A stretch of DNA of 64,000 nucleotides. It comes from Astragalus membranaceus (taxonomy: Eukaryota > Streptophyta > Magnoliopsida > Fabales > Fabaceae). Both the position numbers and the translations under genes were made by a program. Positions 43,229 to 56,099 of the stretch are shown here, in pieces; the stretch's first letter is position 1; every line of letters starts with the position of its first letter. Location: positions 186,618,628 to 186,682,627 of the forward strand of contig CM076848.1 of the NCBI GenBank assembly GCA_039519185.1, in the 5' to 3' direction. Under the pieces are notes generated by a model. The model ran no database searches, was not told the DNA's origin, and worked only from the letters and a program-made list of their open reading frames with translations.

Positions 43229-43857
43229 AACTATGGCCTTGGCCTACATTAACTCGGAGACCCTCTCTGAACATTTTGCATCTGCCACCTATCATTTGGG
43301 GCATAGCTCCCCTATTCATAGAACTGTGACAGTCTTTCAAATTTCGCCGCATATTCCCCAACTGACATATCACCTTGTTTGAGGTTCACAAACTCAGTCT
43401 GCTTGCTTAGTCTTTTCACTGTAAGGAAATATTGTCCCATGAATAATCATTTGAAGTGGTCCCAAGTGAGGGGAGTTCCTTGTATTTCCATAATTTCACG
43501 TGCATTATTCCACCAGGTGTGGGCATCTTCATTAAGGGCATTTGCCGCACAAACTACTTTTTCTTCTTCACCGCATTGCAAGGTTCGGAAAATTCTCTCC
43601 ATTGCATCGATCCAATAATGAGCAGTCATTGGGTCAGATCCACCCTTGAAAACCGAAGGATTCATCTTTTGGAGTCGGAAGTATGTCCTGTTAGGATCTT
43701 CTTGATAAGATTGAATATTAGGCTGCTGCAGATCCATTTAATGATGCTGCATTTGCAACATATCCTGCATCATCTTCTGCTGATTCTCAATCACATTCTG
43801 CATCCATTCGAAATGTGGATCAACAGGAGGAGGGTTTCCTCTACCTCTTCCGGCCAT
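43229..43857 (-). pseudogene. G3 gag N-terminal part, with stops
   Basis: Translation starts at 43857 (MAGRGRGNPPPVDPHF), followed by a Gln/Met-rich segment and the retrotransposon gag core (FKGGSDPMTAHYWIDAMERI, then AHTWWNNA). A TAA at 43738-43740 and a TGA at 43447-43449 interrupt the frame. The copia insertion at 43223 separates it from the rest of gag (25794 leftwards). Confidence 0.85.
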
Positions 43858-43978
43858 GATTCTGCGAAATATGCACAAAGTATTAAGTTGATCAAGCTCA
43901 ATGTCTAATAGCATACTAAGAAAATCATAACTGAAGGAAGTAAAAGACTCTAGCATCTAAGTCCGACTAGGTCGAACC

Positions 43979-43990
43979 GCTCTGATACCA
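43979..43990 (-). other. G3 primer-binding site (initiator tRNA-Met)
   Basis: The minus strand reads TGGTATCAGAGC a few bases inside the 5' LTR boundary near 43995. Confidence 0.85.
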
Positions 43991-44465
43991 ACTCTAATAC
44001 CCCGGTATTTCTAACTAGTAGGAATACCTAAGTGCACCATCCCTAACTACATCAGAGATATTATTTCCTGTTTAGATACTGAACACCACTATAAATTTTT
44101 CGCTGAATAATCAACAAGACAGTCTTAATCATAAATAAGACCATAACGGTTCCCTGACCATCAACCATCAGCAAACTTTAGTGTTCAATATCATACAAGA
44201 AAGCTCGGAAACACATGCATAACTTTTACAACAGTTAAAGTCATAATGTCGTGATACATAGCTAACAAGGGAAAACATAAACTTAAGCATAAAAGCTAAG
44301 TCTTCAGCAACCATCCAAGTACAACCTACTCGTGCCTCTTGGATCTCCTCCTTCCCTGTGCTCTGTAAAACAACAACATATAAACAATGAGATACAATCT
44401 CAGTGAGTTCTACCGAGACTCCTATCTACGCTCTCGGTCCAATTAAGAATCCTATTTTACTTAAC

Positions 44466-44715
44466 ACGACACCGACTGTAACTTTGCTATATCCCCGGTG
44501 AACCGTATTATAGGACTTTCATTCATTCGTGGTTAAATTCATAACCACGTGCATTTTCATTCAACATGACACCGACTGCAACTTTGCTATATCCCCGATG
44601 AACGTGTGATGACTCAGTACGACACCGACTGCAACTCTGCTATATCCCCGGTGAATCGCACAACAAACTTTTAACATAACACCGACTGCAACTCTGCTAT
44701 ATCCCCGGTGAACCC
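44466..44715. repeat. Four copies of a ~35-bp motif (CTATATCCCCGGTGAA type)
   Basis: ACACCGACTGCAACTYTGCT followed by ATATCCCCGGTGAAC recurs near 44468, 44568, 44623 and 44682 in the G3 5' LTR. The interval is irregular (about 100, 55 and 59 bp). The copies are in the LTR part missing from the truncated 3' LTR. Confidence 0.75.
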
Positions 44716-44816
44716 CTTTACCAATAGTACTTTCCCTAATGGCATACGGGCCTAGGTTTAAGGATCATGACTTCCCCGCCTAGTATGTTAACCTCGTGGG
44801 TCGTCACCCACACTCG

Positions 44817-44878
<62 letters not shown>

Positions 44879-45170
44879 CCCGCGTTGGGCCGTCAACTAA
44901 ACCCGATATAATTCATATATCGTAACTTTCACCAGAACATTTAGTTCCCCATAACAAGCGTATCACGTGTTCGCTCCCGTATACTATTTTTATGGTTTTT
45001 CGAATTAAACATAACTTTGCAACCCATTATTAAAAACATTTGAAAACATACTCACAATCATGGCATTATAAGCCTATTATCATTGGACAAGGGTTAGGAA
45101 AGGATTAGAAGAGGATTGGAATCGAACGGGATCGTTTCGGGCAAGTTTGTAAAATTTTGACACAACACTG

Positions 45171-45302
45171 CGCACGGGTCGTGCGCTTGGGCACACGGAC
45201 CGTGCGTTTGGGCTCACGGACCGTGCACTTGGGGCGCATGTGGAAATTTGCACTGTGCGCTTGGGTGCACGTATCGTGCGCTTAGGGCGCACGGGTCGTG
45301 TG
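45171..45302 (-). promoter_or_regulatory. Dyad array in the G3 5' LTR
   Basis: Copies of (G/A/T)CACG-N3-CGTGC start at 45172, 45193, 45214, 45267 and 45289, with half-sites at 45236 and 45246. The intervals are 21, 21, 22, 10, 21 and 22. Compared with the 3' LTR (21045 on), one extra 21-bp dyad unit is present. Confidence 0.82.
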
Positions 45303-45528
45303 TCTCTGACAGCACTTGGATTTTATCCCGTTTTCGCGTTTTTCGTCATTCCGATCAATTCCGATACCTGTTCCAGTCCAGTCCCAACATAAAAACAGTC
45401 CAAAAACATATTCATACACCAATGATCATCATCAATCAAAACATAAACCTCAAAAATTATCGTTTATGTCAAAATACGTAAAGTTTCAAAATAACGGTTT
45501 TCAAAACTTAAATTCAACGCATTAAACG

Positions 45529-46022
45529 TGTAACACCCCATTTCTATCCGGCAATTTATAATAAAAATATCAGAGTTTAAAAATCATTTTTAAGTACATC
45601 CAAAAAGGGATGCTACATTTACTTCAAATCAACCAACACAAATTGATAATAAATCGTCATTTCAAAAGACATGATACGTAGCTCATCAAATAATGGGCGA
45701 ACCCTCAACAACTAGTCAGTCTACATAATAATAGTTCATCATCACGCAGCAGAATAAAAGGAAACAGTTCCCAAAACATTGTTATAACGGTACTAATACA
45801 AAACATCCAACAGTATCACGTAACATAACAACTAAAATAGCTAATGTTCGCCCCCCAGGTGCTACGTATCAGAGCAACGACCAACTCGAGGAATGAAGGG
45901 GTTAAGAGCCTTCACGTACGGTTACCTGTAGGGTAATAATCAACATAAGGGGTGAGTCTCAAACAGTATAATAAAGTTTATGATAGGCAGTATGCCAGAG
46001 TAATGAACTACATCAACCACAG

Positions 46023-46071
<49 letters not shown>

Positions 46072-46138
46072 TATATAAATATATAACAACTACTACAATA
46101 TATTTACGGCGACTACACCAATATATATATAACAACCA

Positions 46139-46207
<69 letters not shown>

Positions 46208-48012
46208 GCAATTACTACACAACCGCATCAATACTTATATCTGTCACATAAATACATACATATCAACCAAAGTAATATCATCAATGATAAGGATGAATGT
46301 ATGAAGTACAATGCATGTGGTACCATCATCGTCAATAATTTTGCCATTGGGCACATTGTCAATATTTGAGCATCATCATCGTCAATAGCTCGAGGCCGAA
46401 GCCTTACATCGTCAATATATGCATATGTAATGCATGCGACTCATGAACAACCAGCAGATCATAGTCAATCACAACAACAACATCGTCCATATCATCATCA
46501 TTATTTGGCCATTAGACCCATCGTCATTAACAACATCGAAATCATTTGGTCATTAGACCCATCGTCATTAACATCAACATGGCAGCACAAGATTGACACT
46601 GGGACACTAATATTACCGATTACACCAAAAGGTTTTTAGACACCGAAATAGTTTTACAACGCTAACAACAACGACCACCGGGGACAGCCACTTGAGACGC
46701 CCAGAAACCATCAGAGAAATAATAATTTTTACCTTAAAATAGAATATACTAGTAGGAAACTGAATAAGCTTCACAACGCACTTTGAAACACTTAAAACGG
46801 ACACCCGAGTCAAAAGATATGTCAAAAACAAAACCGGGGAACATTTGGGCAACATCCTGAAAATGGCGCCCAGGCACTGGGCGCCTAGCAGGGAACACGC
46901 TGGAAATTGGCCAACAACAGGAACTGGCACAGGAAGGGGATCCTGGCGCCCAGCAACACAGCAACACAGAAAACTGGCGCAGGAAAGGGATCCTGGTGCC
47001 CATAGGGGATCCTGGCGCCCAGCAACACAGCAACACAGAAACTGGCGCAGGAAAGGGGATCCTGGCGCCCAGCACTTAGACACAAACAGCAACACAAAAA
47101 CTGGCGCAGGCAGCAACTAGCGCCCAGGGGAGGGGATCCCAGTGACATTTCAGAATACACAACTTAGCAACCAAAACTCAGCACCAATGACATCCAGGCA
47201 ACATAACTACACGGAAACACCACTTAGGAGCGCAACACGGGCAGCCAAAATTAGGCGCCCTTGGCCCCCAGGCACAGGGAACCTGCGCCCATGGCGCCCC
47301 TGCGCCAGGACAGCAACACTGAAACGCAACACAGCAGGCAACAGGCGCCCATGGCGCCCAGACAGCAACAACAACGCATGACAATGGCAACAACAATGGC
47401 GCCTAAGGCGCCTAGGACTTGAACATCAACATCACAAAATTCCCAACACCTCATATACATCCAAGACAACATCAAAACACCAATTCCTTTTATAATCATC
47501 GTCAAAACACCCAATCTTTACAAGTCATCATCAATCAAAGATTTCAATCAACATGGTTATATTTCAACTATCACTAATAGACATCAAACAACAAACCTAA
47601 GGCGACATAGATCCTAACCCCACATACATCCCATCATATACCCTATTATAAAGTAAGACCCACCCTTACCTTAGGTTTTCCGAAGATGATGATCTCTCCA
47701 CGGGAACACCAAGAAACCACAGCAACTGAGCTTCTCTTTTCTCCCTTGGAATTCGCGAATCCTCTTCTTCTCCTCTTCTCCCTTGTGCGCGCCGTACACC
47801 CTTTCTCTCTTCTCCTCTCTCTATTTCGCAAGCCTTTCTTTCTTTTCCTCTCAAAAAAAAATGTGCAATGCTCCAACCCTCACCACACTCCCCTCATGCG
47901 CCTACACCTTGGGCTTGGATCGCAGGCCTCCTCCAAATTAAGCTCGATCACTAGCACCACCTCCTGATTCCAATTATACGTCTCTTAGTCAAAGCTAATA
48001 TAGTTACACCAA

Positions 48013-48057
<45 letters not shown>

Positions 48058-48109
48058 GGAATACCTAAATATTTAATTAAATAATTTAATTAAATATTTG
48101 GGCGTTACA
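45529..48109 (-). repeat. G2 3' LTR (2581 bp)
   Basis: It begins TGTAACACCCC and ends GGCGTTACA. (AT)n runs lie at 46024-46068 and 46140-46204, an (AAAT)n run at 48017-48057, and the GGCGCC array at 46865-47413. It is longer than the other LTR mainly through simple repeats and a block at 45968-46092. Confidence 0.92.
46865..47413 (-). repeat. GGCGCC array in the G2 3' LTR
   Basis: GGCGCC or GGCGCA sites start at 46945, 46976, 46995 (GGTGCC), 47014, 47044, 47064 and 47103, mostly 19-20 or 30-31 bp apart. They are embedded in units with GGGGATCCTGGCGCCC. Further palindromes run to 47413. Confidence 0.8.
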
Positions 48110-48123
48110 ACTCTCCCCCACTT
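48110..48123 (-). other. G2 polypurine tract
   Basis: The minus strand reads AAGTGGGGGAGAGT next to the 3' LTR, as in G1. Confidence 0.85.
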
Positions 48124-48137
48124 AGAGTATTTCGTCC

Positions 48138-51100
48138 TCAAAATTTACCTGATTCAAACAACTCCGGATAAGACTCTCGCATCTTGCTCTCCAGTTCCCA
48201 TGTCATGCTCTCACCAGCAGCTCCTAACCAGACCACTTTCACTAATGCAATTTCCTTGCCTCTTAGAACCTTCACCTCATGATCTTCAATCCTCACCGGT
48301 ATAGTCTCCACAGTGAGATTATCTCGCACCTCCACATCGTCCATGTGAATCACATGAGATGGATCTGGAACATACTTTCGAAGTTGCGACACGTGAAACA
48401 CGTCATGCAAGTTCGAAAGATTAGGTGGCAAAGCCACTCTATAGGCAACATTCCCAACTCTCTCAGAAATCTGATACGGACCAATGAAACGAGGAGTGAG
48501 CTTCTTCGACTTCAATGCACGACCGACACCGGTCACCGGAGTGACTCTCAAAAATACATGCTCACCCGCTTGGAACTCTAAATCCTTCCTCTGGTTATCA
48601 TGGTAGCTCTTTTGTCGACTCTGCGACGCTTTCATCTTTTCACGGATCAACTTAACCTTCTCGGTTGTCTCACGAACAATTTCCGGTCCAAGCACCACAC
48701 TCTCACCAGACTCATACCAACACAATGGGGTTCTACACTTCCGACCATACAACGCTTCGAAAGGTGCCATCCCAAGACTAGAATGGTAGCTGTTGTTGTA
48801 TGTGAACTCTATCAATGGAAGGTAGGAATCCCATGAACCTCCCTGCTCCAGAACACAAGCTCTCAACAAATCCTCCAATGACTGAATAGTCCTCTCTGAC
48901 TGACCATCTGTCTGAGGATGGTAGGCTGAACTCAACCTCAACTTTGATCCCAGCTTCTCATGCAAACTTCTCCAGAACTCTGAAGTGAACCTCGGATCTC
49001 TATCTGAAACAATACTACTAGGAACTCCGTGAAGCTTCACAACTTTCCGGATATAGATCTCTGCCAACCTAGGCACAGGATACGTAATGTTAATAGGGAC
49101 AAAATGGGACGATTTTGTTAACCTATCAACAATCACCCAAATCGCATCATACCCTTTCGCAGTATGGGGCAATCCTGTCACAAAATCCATCGCAATGCTG
49201 TCCCACTTCCATTCTGGAATATCCAATGGTTGCATCAACCCTGCAGGTTTCTGATGCTCAACCTTTGACTTCTGGCAAGTCAAACAGGCATACACAAATT
49301 GTGCCACATCCAGCTTCATCCCCGGCCACCAAAACAACTTCTTCAGATCTTGGTACATTTTTGTAGCCCCCGGATGGATACTCAACTTACTTCTATGACT
49401 CTCCTCAAGAATTACTCTCTTCATCTCTGCATCATCAGGAATACAAATCCTATCCATGAATCTCAATACACCCTGGGAATCCAACCTGAAATCCCCGTTC
49501 TCAGCTTGACCATTCACAACCATCCGGTCTACTAGTTTAACATCTGACTTTTGAGCCTCTCTGATACTAGCCAAAAAGTCATTGCCAATCTTCAACATTC
49601 CCAACTTAACACTCTGAGGTGTTACTTCACAAACTAAACTCATGTCTCGGAATTGCTCGATCAACTCCAACTCCTTAACCATCATTGCCGACATATGCAA
49701 GGTCTTTCGACTTAAAGCATCAGCCACGACATTAGCCTTGCCTGGGTGATAGTTCAAGCCGAAATCATAGTCCTTCAACAATTCTAACCAACGTCTCTGT
49801 CTCATATTCAACTCCTTCTGATCAAACAAGTACTTCAAGCTCTTATGGTCGCTAAACACCTCAAACCTAGTACCATAAAGATAGTGCCTCCAGATCTTCA
49901 ACACAAAGACAATTGCAGCTAGCTCCAAATCATGCGTAGGGTAGTTTCTCTCATGGGTCCTCAACTGCCTAGACGCATAAGCTACTACCTTACCATCCTG
50001 CATAAACACACCTCCCAAACCCATCTTGGAAGCATCACAATACACCACAAACGGTTGGTCCGGGACAGGCAAAGTCAAAATAGGAGACGTTGTCAACCTC
50101 TTCTTCAACTCATTGAAGCTCTCCTCACACCGATCATCCCAAACAAAAGCCTTTCCCTTACAAGTCAACTGAGTCAACGGAAGGGCTAGCTTAGAGAAAC
50201 CTTCGATGAACCTTCTATAATAACCAGCCAACCCCAAAAAGCTTCTAATCTCAGTAGCTGACGTCGGGCTCTCCCATTGCAACACAGCATCTACCTTGGC
50301 CGGATCCACAGCAATACCACTACCAGAAATAACATGCCCAAGGAAACTCACCTCATTCAGCCAGAACTCACATTTAGACAACTTCGCATACATCTTGTTT
50401 TCTTTCAACACTTCCAGCACTACTCTCAAATGCTCTGCGTGTTCTTCTTCTGTCTTAGAATACACCAGAATATCATCAATAAACACCACCACGAACCGAT
50501 CCAAGTAGGTATGGAAAATACGATTCATGTATTCCATAAATACTCCCGGCGCGTTGGTAACACCAAACGGCATCACAGAATACTCATAGTGCCCATATCT
50601 AGTTCTGAAGGCCGTCTTCTGAATGTCTTCGTCTTTCACCTTAATTTGATGATAACCCGAACGCAAATCAATCTTGCTAAACACCTTAGCACCCACCAAC
50701 TGGTCCATCAAATCATCAATCCTCGGAAGCGGATACTTATTCTTAATCGTCACTTTGTTCAACTGCCTATAATCAACACAGAGCCTCATACTTCCATCCT
50801 TCTTCTTTACCAACAACACAGGAGCTCCTCACGGTGACACACTCGGCCTTACGAACTTCTTTTCAAGCAGGTCCTCAAGTTGCTCCTTCAATTCAGACAA
50901 TTCAGATGCAGACATCCTGTATGGTGCCATAGAAACAGGTATGGTACCAGGTACAAGATCAATAGCAAATTCAACTTCCCTCTCCGGCGGAACACTCGGA
51001 ATCTCATCAGGAAACACTTCGGGAAACTCACACATCACCTGCAATCCTTCGATAATGGCTTGACTCTCAACAGACAACGAGGCCACTAGCGAAAACAGCT

Positions 51101-52493
51101 GAACTTCTTCCTTCATCAACTTCCGCAACTGACTAGCGGATAACAGACCAGAATCATCAACTCCAAAACTCACCGACTTGTTACTACAATTAATATGAAC
51201 ATGGTTATGCTCTAACCAGTTCATACCCAAAATCACATCTAACCCGCTCAACGGCAAACAAACTAAGTCCACAACAAAGTCTCTGTCGAAGATCGACAAG
51301 GGACACTGAGAACATACTAGAGAAGTGGTTACCGACCCCTTAGCTGGAGTACCGACTACCATTTCTCCATTCATAGCAGACAAAACAAGATTCAACTTCT
51401 TACAACATTCAACAGCAATAAAACAGTGGTTAGCACCAGTATCAATAATAGATCTTAGAGGAGTACCATTAATGAGACACGTACCTCTAATAAATCCATC
51501 ACCCTCAGAAGACTCTTCACCCGCCAAAGCGAACACTTTCCCACTGAACCTCTCCTTCTTCGGCTTAGGACACTTAGTACTAATGTGCCCACCTTCACCA
51601 CAGTTGAAACAGAGAATATCCTTGCGCACACACTCAGACGCCAAATGACCCTCTTTACCACAACGGAAGCACGTTCTCGTTTCCGACTTGCATCTGTAGC
51701 TCTTATGACCAAGTTTACCACACTTTAAACACACAAGGTTAGTAGGAGCATCTCCCCCATTAGACTTCTTACCATCAGCAGATCTCTGTTTACCTTTGCC
51801 AGCAGGAACCTCATACGGCTTATTACGGCTCTGAAACTTGCCCCTCTGCTCCCTCATAACTTTAGAGTGAGCACTACTGTCTTCTTCAAAAATTCTACAA
51901 CTGTCAATCAAATCAGCGAATACACGTATCTTTTGGTACCCAATAGCCTTCTTAATTTCAGCCCTCAACCCATTCTCAAACTTGATGCACTTGGAGAACT
52001 CGGCAGTAGCATCAGTGTAATGCGGATAAAATTTGGCCAATTCAGTGAACTTAGCCGCATATTCGGTCACAGACATGTTTCCTTGCTTCAGCTCAAGGAA
52101 CTCAATCTCCTTCTTGCCCCTGACATCTTCCGAAAAATACTTTCTTAAAAATTCCCTGCGGAATACAGCCCAAGTGATTTCTTCATTAGCAGTCTCCAAC
52201 CTCTGCCTAACCTCCAACCACCAGTCATCAGCTTCTTCTGCCAGCATATGAGTACCATACCTGACCTTCTGAGCTTTAGTACAATCCATGACACGGAAAA
52301 TCCTTTCCGTTTCCTTCAACCACGCAAGCGCACCATCGGGATCATACTTGCCCTTAAAGGTAGGCGGCTTCTCCCTCTGGAAGGTAGCCAGACTGCGAGT
52401 TCCAGCATTAGCATCATCATTCTGCTGGTTCCCTACAGCCTGCGCCATAGCTTGCAAAGCAGCAGCAAGAGCTGCGTCATTCCTTCCAGCCAT
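48138..52493 (-). pseudogene. G2 gag-pol, complete except for one stop codon
   Basis: The single frame of 1452 codons starts at 52493 (MAGRNDAALAAAL). In order: gag core; three CCHC knuckles from about residue 253 (CLKCGKLGHKSYRC, CFRCGKEGHLASEC, CFNCGEGGHISTKC); protease IIDTGANHCF near 348; and reverse transcriptase with FIDD near 669. Then RNase H (YCDASKMGLGG near 818), the integrase zinc domain near 1030, and catalytic residues in AMDFVTG, SDRDPRFTS and TDGQSERT (about 1104, 1164, 1196). A chromodomain-like end (VVWLGAAGESMTWELE) closes the frame. A TGA at 50829-50831, where relatives have Trp before GAP, separates gag-protease (554 aa) from the rest (893 aa). No other lesion was seen. 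Confidence 0.92.
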
Positions 52494-52592
52494 TTCAACT
52501 TAACACTGCAGCACAAACAACAATTAGAACTAATCTAACAACTCTTAATTGTCAAAAGACAAAGACTGGACAACTTGGCCGGACAGACCGAA

Positions 52593-52606
52593 CTGCTCTG
52601 ATACCA
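52593..52606 (-). other. G2 primer-binding site (initiator tRNA-Met)
   Basis: The minus strand reads TGGTATCAGAGCAG, four bases inside the LTR boundary at 52611. Confidence 0.9.
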
Positions 52607-52610
52607 CTAA

Positions 52611-53084
52611 TGTAACACCCCATTTCTACCCGGCAAATTATAATAAAAATATCAGAGTTTAAAAATCATTTTTAAGTACATCCAAAAAGGGATGCTACAT
52701 TTACTTCAAATCAACCAACACAAATTGATAATAAATCGTCATTTCAAAAGACATGATACGTAGCTCATCAAATAATGGGCGAACCCTCAACAACTAGTCA
52801 GTCTACATAATAATAGTTCATCATCACGCAGCAGAATAAAAGGAAACAGTTCCCAAAACATTGTTATAACGGTACTAATACAAAACATCCAACAGTATCA
52901 CGTAACATAACAACTAAAATAGCTAATGTTCGCCCCCCAGGTGCTACGTATCAGAGCAACGACCGACTCGAGGAATGAAGGGTTAAAAGCCTTCACGTAC
53001 GGTTACCTGTAGGGTAATAATCAACATAAGGGCTGAGTCTCAACATAAGCCTTCACGTACTACAATATATTTACGGCGACTACA

Positions 53085-53139
<55 letters not shown>

Positions 53140-53145
53140 CAACCA

Positions 53146-53184
<39 letters not shown>

Positions 53185-55016
53185 GCAATTACTACACAAC
53201 CGCATCAATACTTATATCTGTCACATAAATACATACATATCAACCAAAGTAATATCATCAATGATAAGGATGAATGTATGAAGTGCAATGCATGTGGTAC
53301 CATCATCGTCAATAATTTTGCCATTGGGCACATCGTCAATATTTGAGCATCATCATCGTCAATAGCTCGAGGCCGAAGCCTTACATCGTCAATATATGCA
53401 TATGTAATGCATGCGACTCATGAACAACCAGCAGATCATAGTCAATCACAACAATAACATCGTCCATATCATCATCATTATTTGGCCATTAGACCCATCG
53501 TCATTAACAACATCGAAATCATTTGGTCATTAGACCCATCGTCATTAACATCAACATGGCAGCACAAGATTGACACTGGGACACTAATATTACCGATTAC
53601 ACCAAAAGGTTTTTAGACACCGAAATAGTTTTACAACGCTAACAACAACGACCACCGGGGACAGCCACTTGAGGCGCCCAGAAACCATCAGAGAAATAAT
53701 AATTTTTACCTTAAAATAGAATATACTAGTAGGAAACTGAATAAGCTTCACAACGCACTTTGAAACACTTAAAACGGACACCCGAGTCAAAAGATATGTC
53801 AAAAACAAAACCGGGGAACATTTGGGCAACATCCTGAAAATAGCAGGGAACACGCTGGAAATTGGCCAACAACAGGAACTGGCGCAGGAAGGGGATCCTG
53901 GCGCCCAGCAACACAGCAACACAGAAAACTGGCGCAGGAAAGGGATCCTGGCGCCCATAGGGGATCCTGGCGCCCAGCAACACAGCAACACAGAAACTGG
54001 CGCAGGAAAGGGGATCCTGGCGCCCAGCACTTAGACACAAACAGCAACACAAAAACTGGCGCAGGCAGCAACTAGCGCCCAGGGGAGGGGATCCCAGTGA
54101 CATTTCAGAATACACAACTTAGCAACCAAAACTCAGCACCAATGACATCCAGGCAACATAACTACACGGAAACACAACTTAGGAGCGCAACACGGGCAGC
54201 CAAAATTAGGCGCCCTTGGCGCCCAGGCACAGGGAACCTGCGCCCATGGCGCCCCTGCGCCAGGACAGCAACACTGAAACGCAAAACAGCAGGCAACAGG
54301 CTCCCATGGCGCCCAGACAGCAACAACAACGCATGACAATGGCAACAACAATGGCGCCTAAGGCGCCTAGGACTTGAACATCAACATCACAAAATTCCCA
54401 ACACCTCATATACATCCAAGACAACATCAAAACACCAATTCCTTTTATAATCATCGTCAAAACACCCAATCTTTACAAGTCATCATCAATCAAAGATTTC
54501 AATCAACATGGTTATATTTCAACTATCACTAATAGACATCAAACAACAAACCTAAGGCGACATAGATCCTAACCCCACATACATCCCATCATATACCCTA
54601 TTATAAAGTAAGACCCACCCTTACCTTAGGTTTTCCGAAGATGATGATCTCTCCACGGGAACACCAAGAAACCACAGCAACCGAGCTTCTCTTCTCTCCC
54701 TTGGAATTCGCGAATCCTCTTCTCCCTTGTGCGCGCCGTACACCCTTTCTCTATTCTCCTCTCTCTATTTCGCAAGCCTTTCTTTCTTTTCCTCTCAAAA
54801 AAAAATGCGCAATGCTCCAACCCTCACCACACTCCCCTCATGCGCCTACACCTTGGGCTTGGATCGCGGGCCTCCTCCAAATTAAGCCCGATCACTAGCA
54901 CCACCTCCTGATTCCAATTATACGTCTCTTAGTCAAAGCTAATATATTTACACCAATTAAATAAATAAATAAATAATGGAATACCTAAATATTTAATTAA
55001 ATATTTGGGCGTTACA
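52611..55016 (-). repeat. G2 5' LTR (2406 bp)
   Basis: It is bounded by TGTAACACCCC and GGGCGTTACA. The GGCGCC sites at 53881, 53900, 53931, 53950, 53969, 53999, 54019 and 54058 repeat the pattern of the other LTR (19, 31, 19, 19, 30, 20, 39). (AT)n runs are at 53087-53136 and 53152-53181. Small deletions distinguish it from 45529-48109. Confidence 0.92.
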
Positions 55017-55490
55017 ACACGTATCATCAAAAACCTAAGCGTGAGTAAAACTCACATTTGACGCGAGAACAATGGTTGAACCGAAATCCCAAACTCCTCA
55101 AAAACCCCCCAAACGAACCCTAGAATCACCAATTCACTTTCAACTCCGAATCGAGCTTCAATCCGCGTTCAATCCGCCTTAGGTTCGCTGCTAATCACTC
55201 CTAAGCATCAAAATCAACTCAAATTTGAAATCACCACACCCTAACACTTCAAATTCGAAAGTCAAAGGGGGGTGAAAATAGAACTTTAGCTCACCTAGCT
55301 TAGAGGGATGGAAGGAGAAACAAGGATGATGATGATAATGATGATGATGATGATGAAGCTTGGAGGTGATGGGTTGTGATCTTCTTCTTCTTCTTCTCTT
55401 TTTCCTTCTTTTTCTCTTCTTTCTCCTTTTCTCTTCTCAGTTTCCTTCCTTCGCTTCCTTTCTTTCTTTCCTTTCCTTTTTCTTTCTTTT

Positions 55491-55537
<47 letters not shown>

Positions 55538-55709
55538 AGTGGTAATATGGTCAAAGACCATATTGCTCTTATTCCGTATCGTCCGGTTAACGATCCTACG
55601 ACAACCACAATTAGATTTTAGCACTTAATAAATTACCATTCAAGTACTAAAATAATTCAATTGGTGGTAACATCCGAATAATTTGGTTAATTATTTTGGG
55701 GAAGTTACA
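55017..55709 (-). repeat. G3 5' LTR, outer part
   Basis: It matches 21380-22004 of the 3' LTR, ends GAAGTTACA at 55709 and carries a (GAT)n run (55324-55354) and an (AT)n run (55494-55534). Confidence 0.88.
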
Positions 55710-55861
55710 ATGGAGCTCCTTTAATTATTAATTTTCTCCCACTTGTTTCAATGATATTGTGGAGCCAAAAGCTCCTTTCTTTCCCCGTGACATGACAATT
55801 CTTTAGTTGGAAAAAACTATTTATAATTTTAGTAATGTAATGATTTATTTTTATAAAATAT

Positions 55862-55928
<67 letters not shown>

Positions 55929-56099
55929 TATTTCATATATTTTAAATTTCTTTCCAAAAAAATATTTGTAATTTTAAGTTAGTCCCCTCTAACCTCTTAC
56001 ACGAAAAAACCTCAGCATGACTTTAAACTTTGATTTAGACCTCACAATATGCTGGCTCAGCTCTTGTAATTCCTTCTCAAGCTAAATTATTTTTCACGT
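55710..56099. other. AT-rich spacer with a (TA)n tract
   Basis: No gene seen. A (TA)n microsatellite lies at 55865-55925. Confidence 0.6.

Larger units (their letters stand above)
43995..45528 (-). repeat. G3 5' LTR, inner part
   Basis: It starts TAATACCCC (the first G of the expected TG is changed) and runs to the G2 insertion at 45529, continuing at 55017-55709. It has an (AT)n run at 44818-44875 and a dyad array at 45171-45302. Confidence 0.82.
45529..55016 (-). mobile_element. G2: nearly complete Ty3/gypsy chromovirus-type element
   Basis: LTRs at 45529-48109 and 52611-55016 flank one long gag-pol frame with a single stop. It has a tRNA-Met primer site and the same polypurine tract as G1. 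It sits in the G3 5' LTR; the uninterrupted counterpart at 21375-21385 (AAACG then TATCATC) shows the empty site. Flanks are AAACG on the left and ACACG on the right, a 5-bp duplication with one later change. Three gag zinc knuckles and a chromodomain-like pol tail suggest the Tekay group (tentative). Confidence 0.93.
20664..55709 (-). mobile_element. G3: old Ty3/gypsy chromovirus-type element hosting nested insertions
   Basis: A 3' LTR (20664-22004, truncated at its far end), pol (22056-25794), gag (43229-43857), a tRNA-Met primer site (43979-43990) and a 5' LTR (43995-45528 plus 55017-55709) belong to one minus-strand element. It was split by a copia element with TSD GTAAG (25800-43223) and by G2 in the 5' LTR (45529-55016). 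Gag and pol carry several stops and a frameshift. Removing the insertions leaves an element of about 8 kb. The right flank is at 55710; the left end is lost. Confidence 0.88.
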
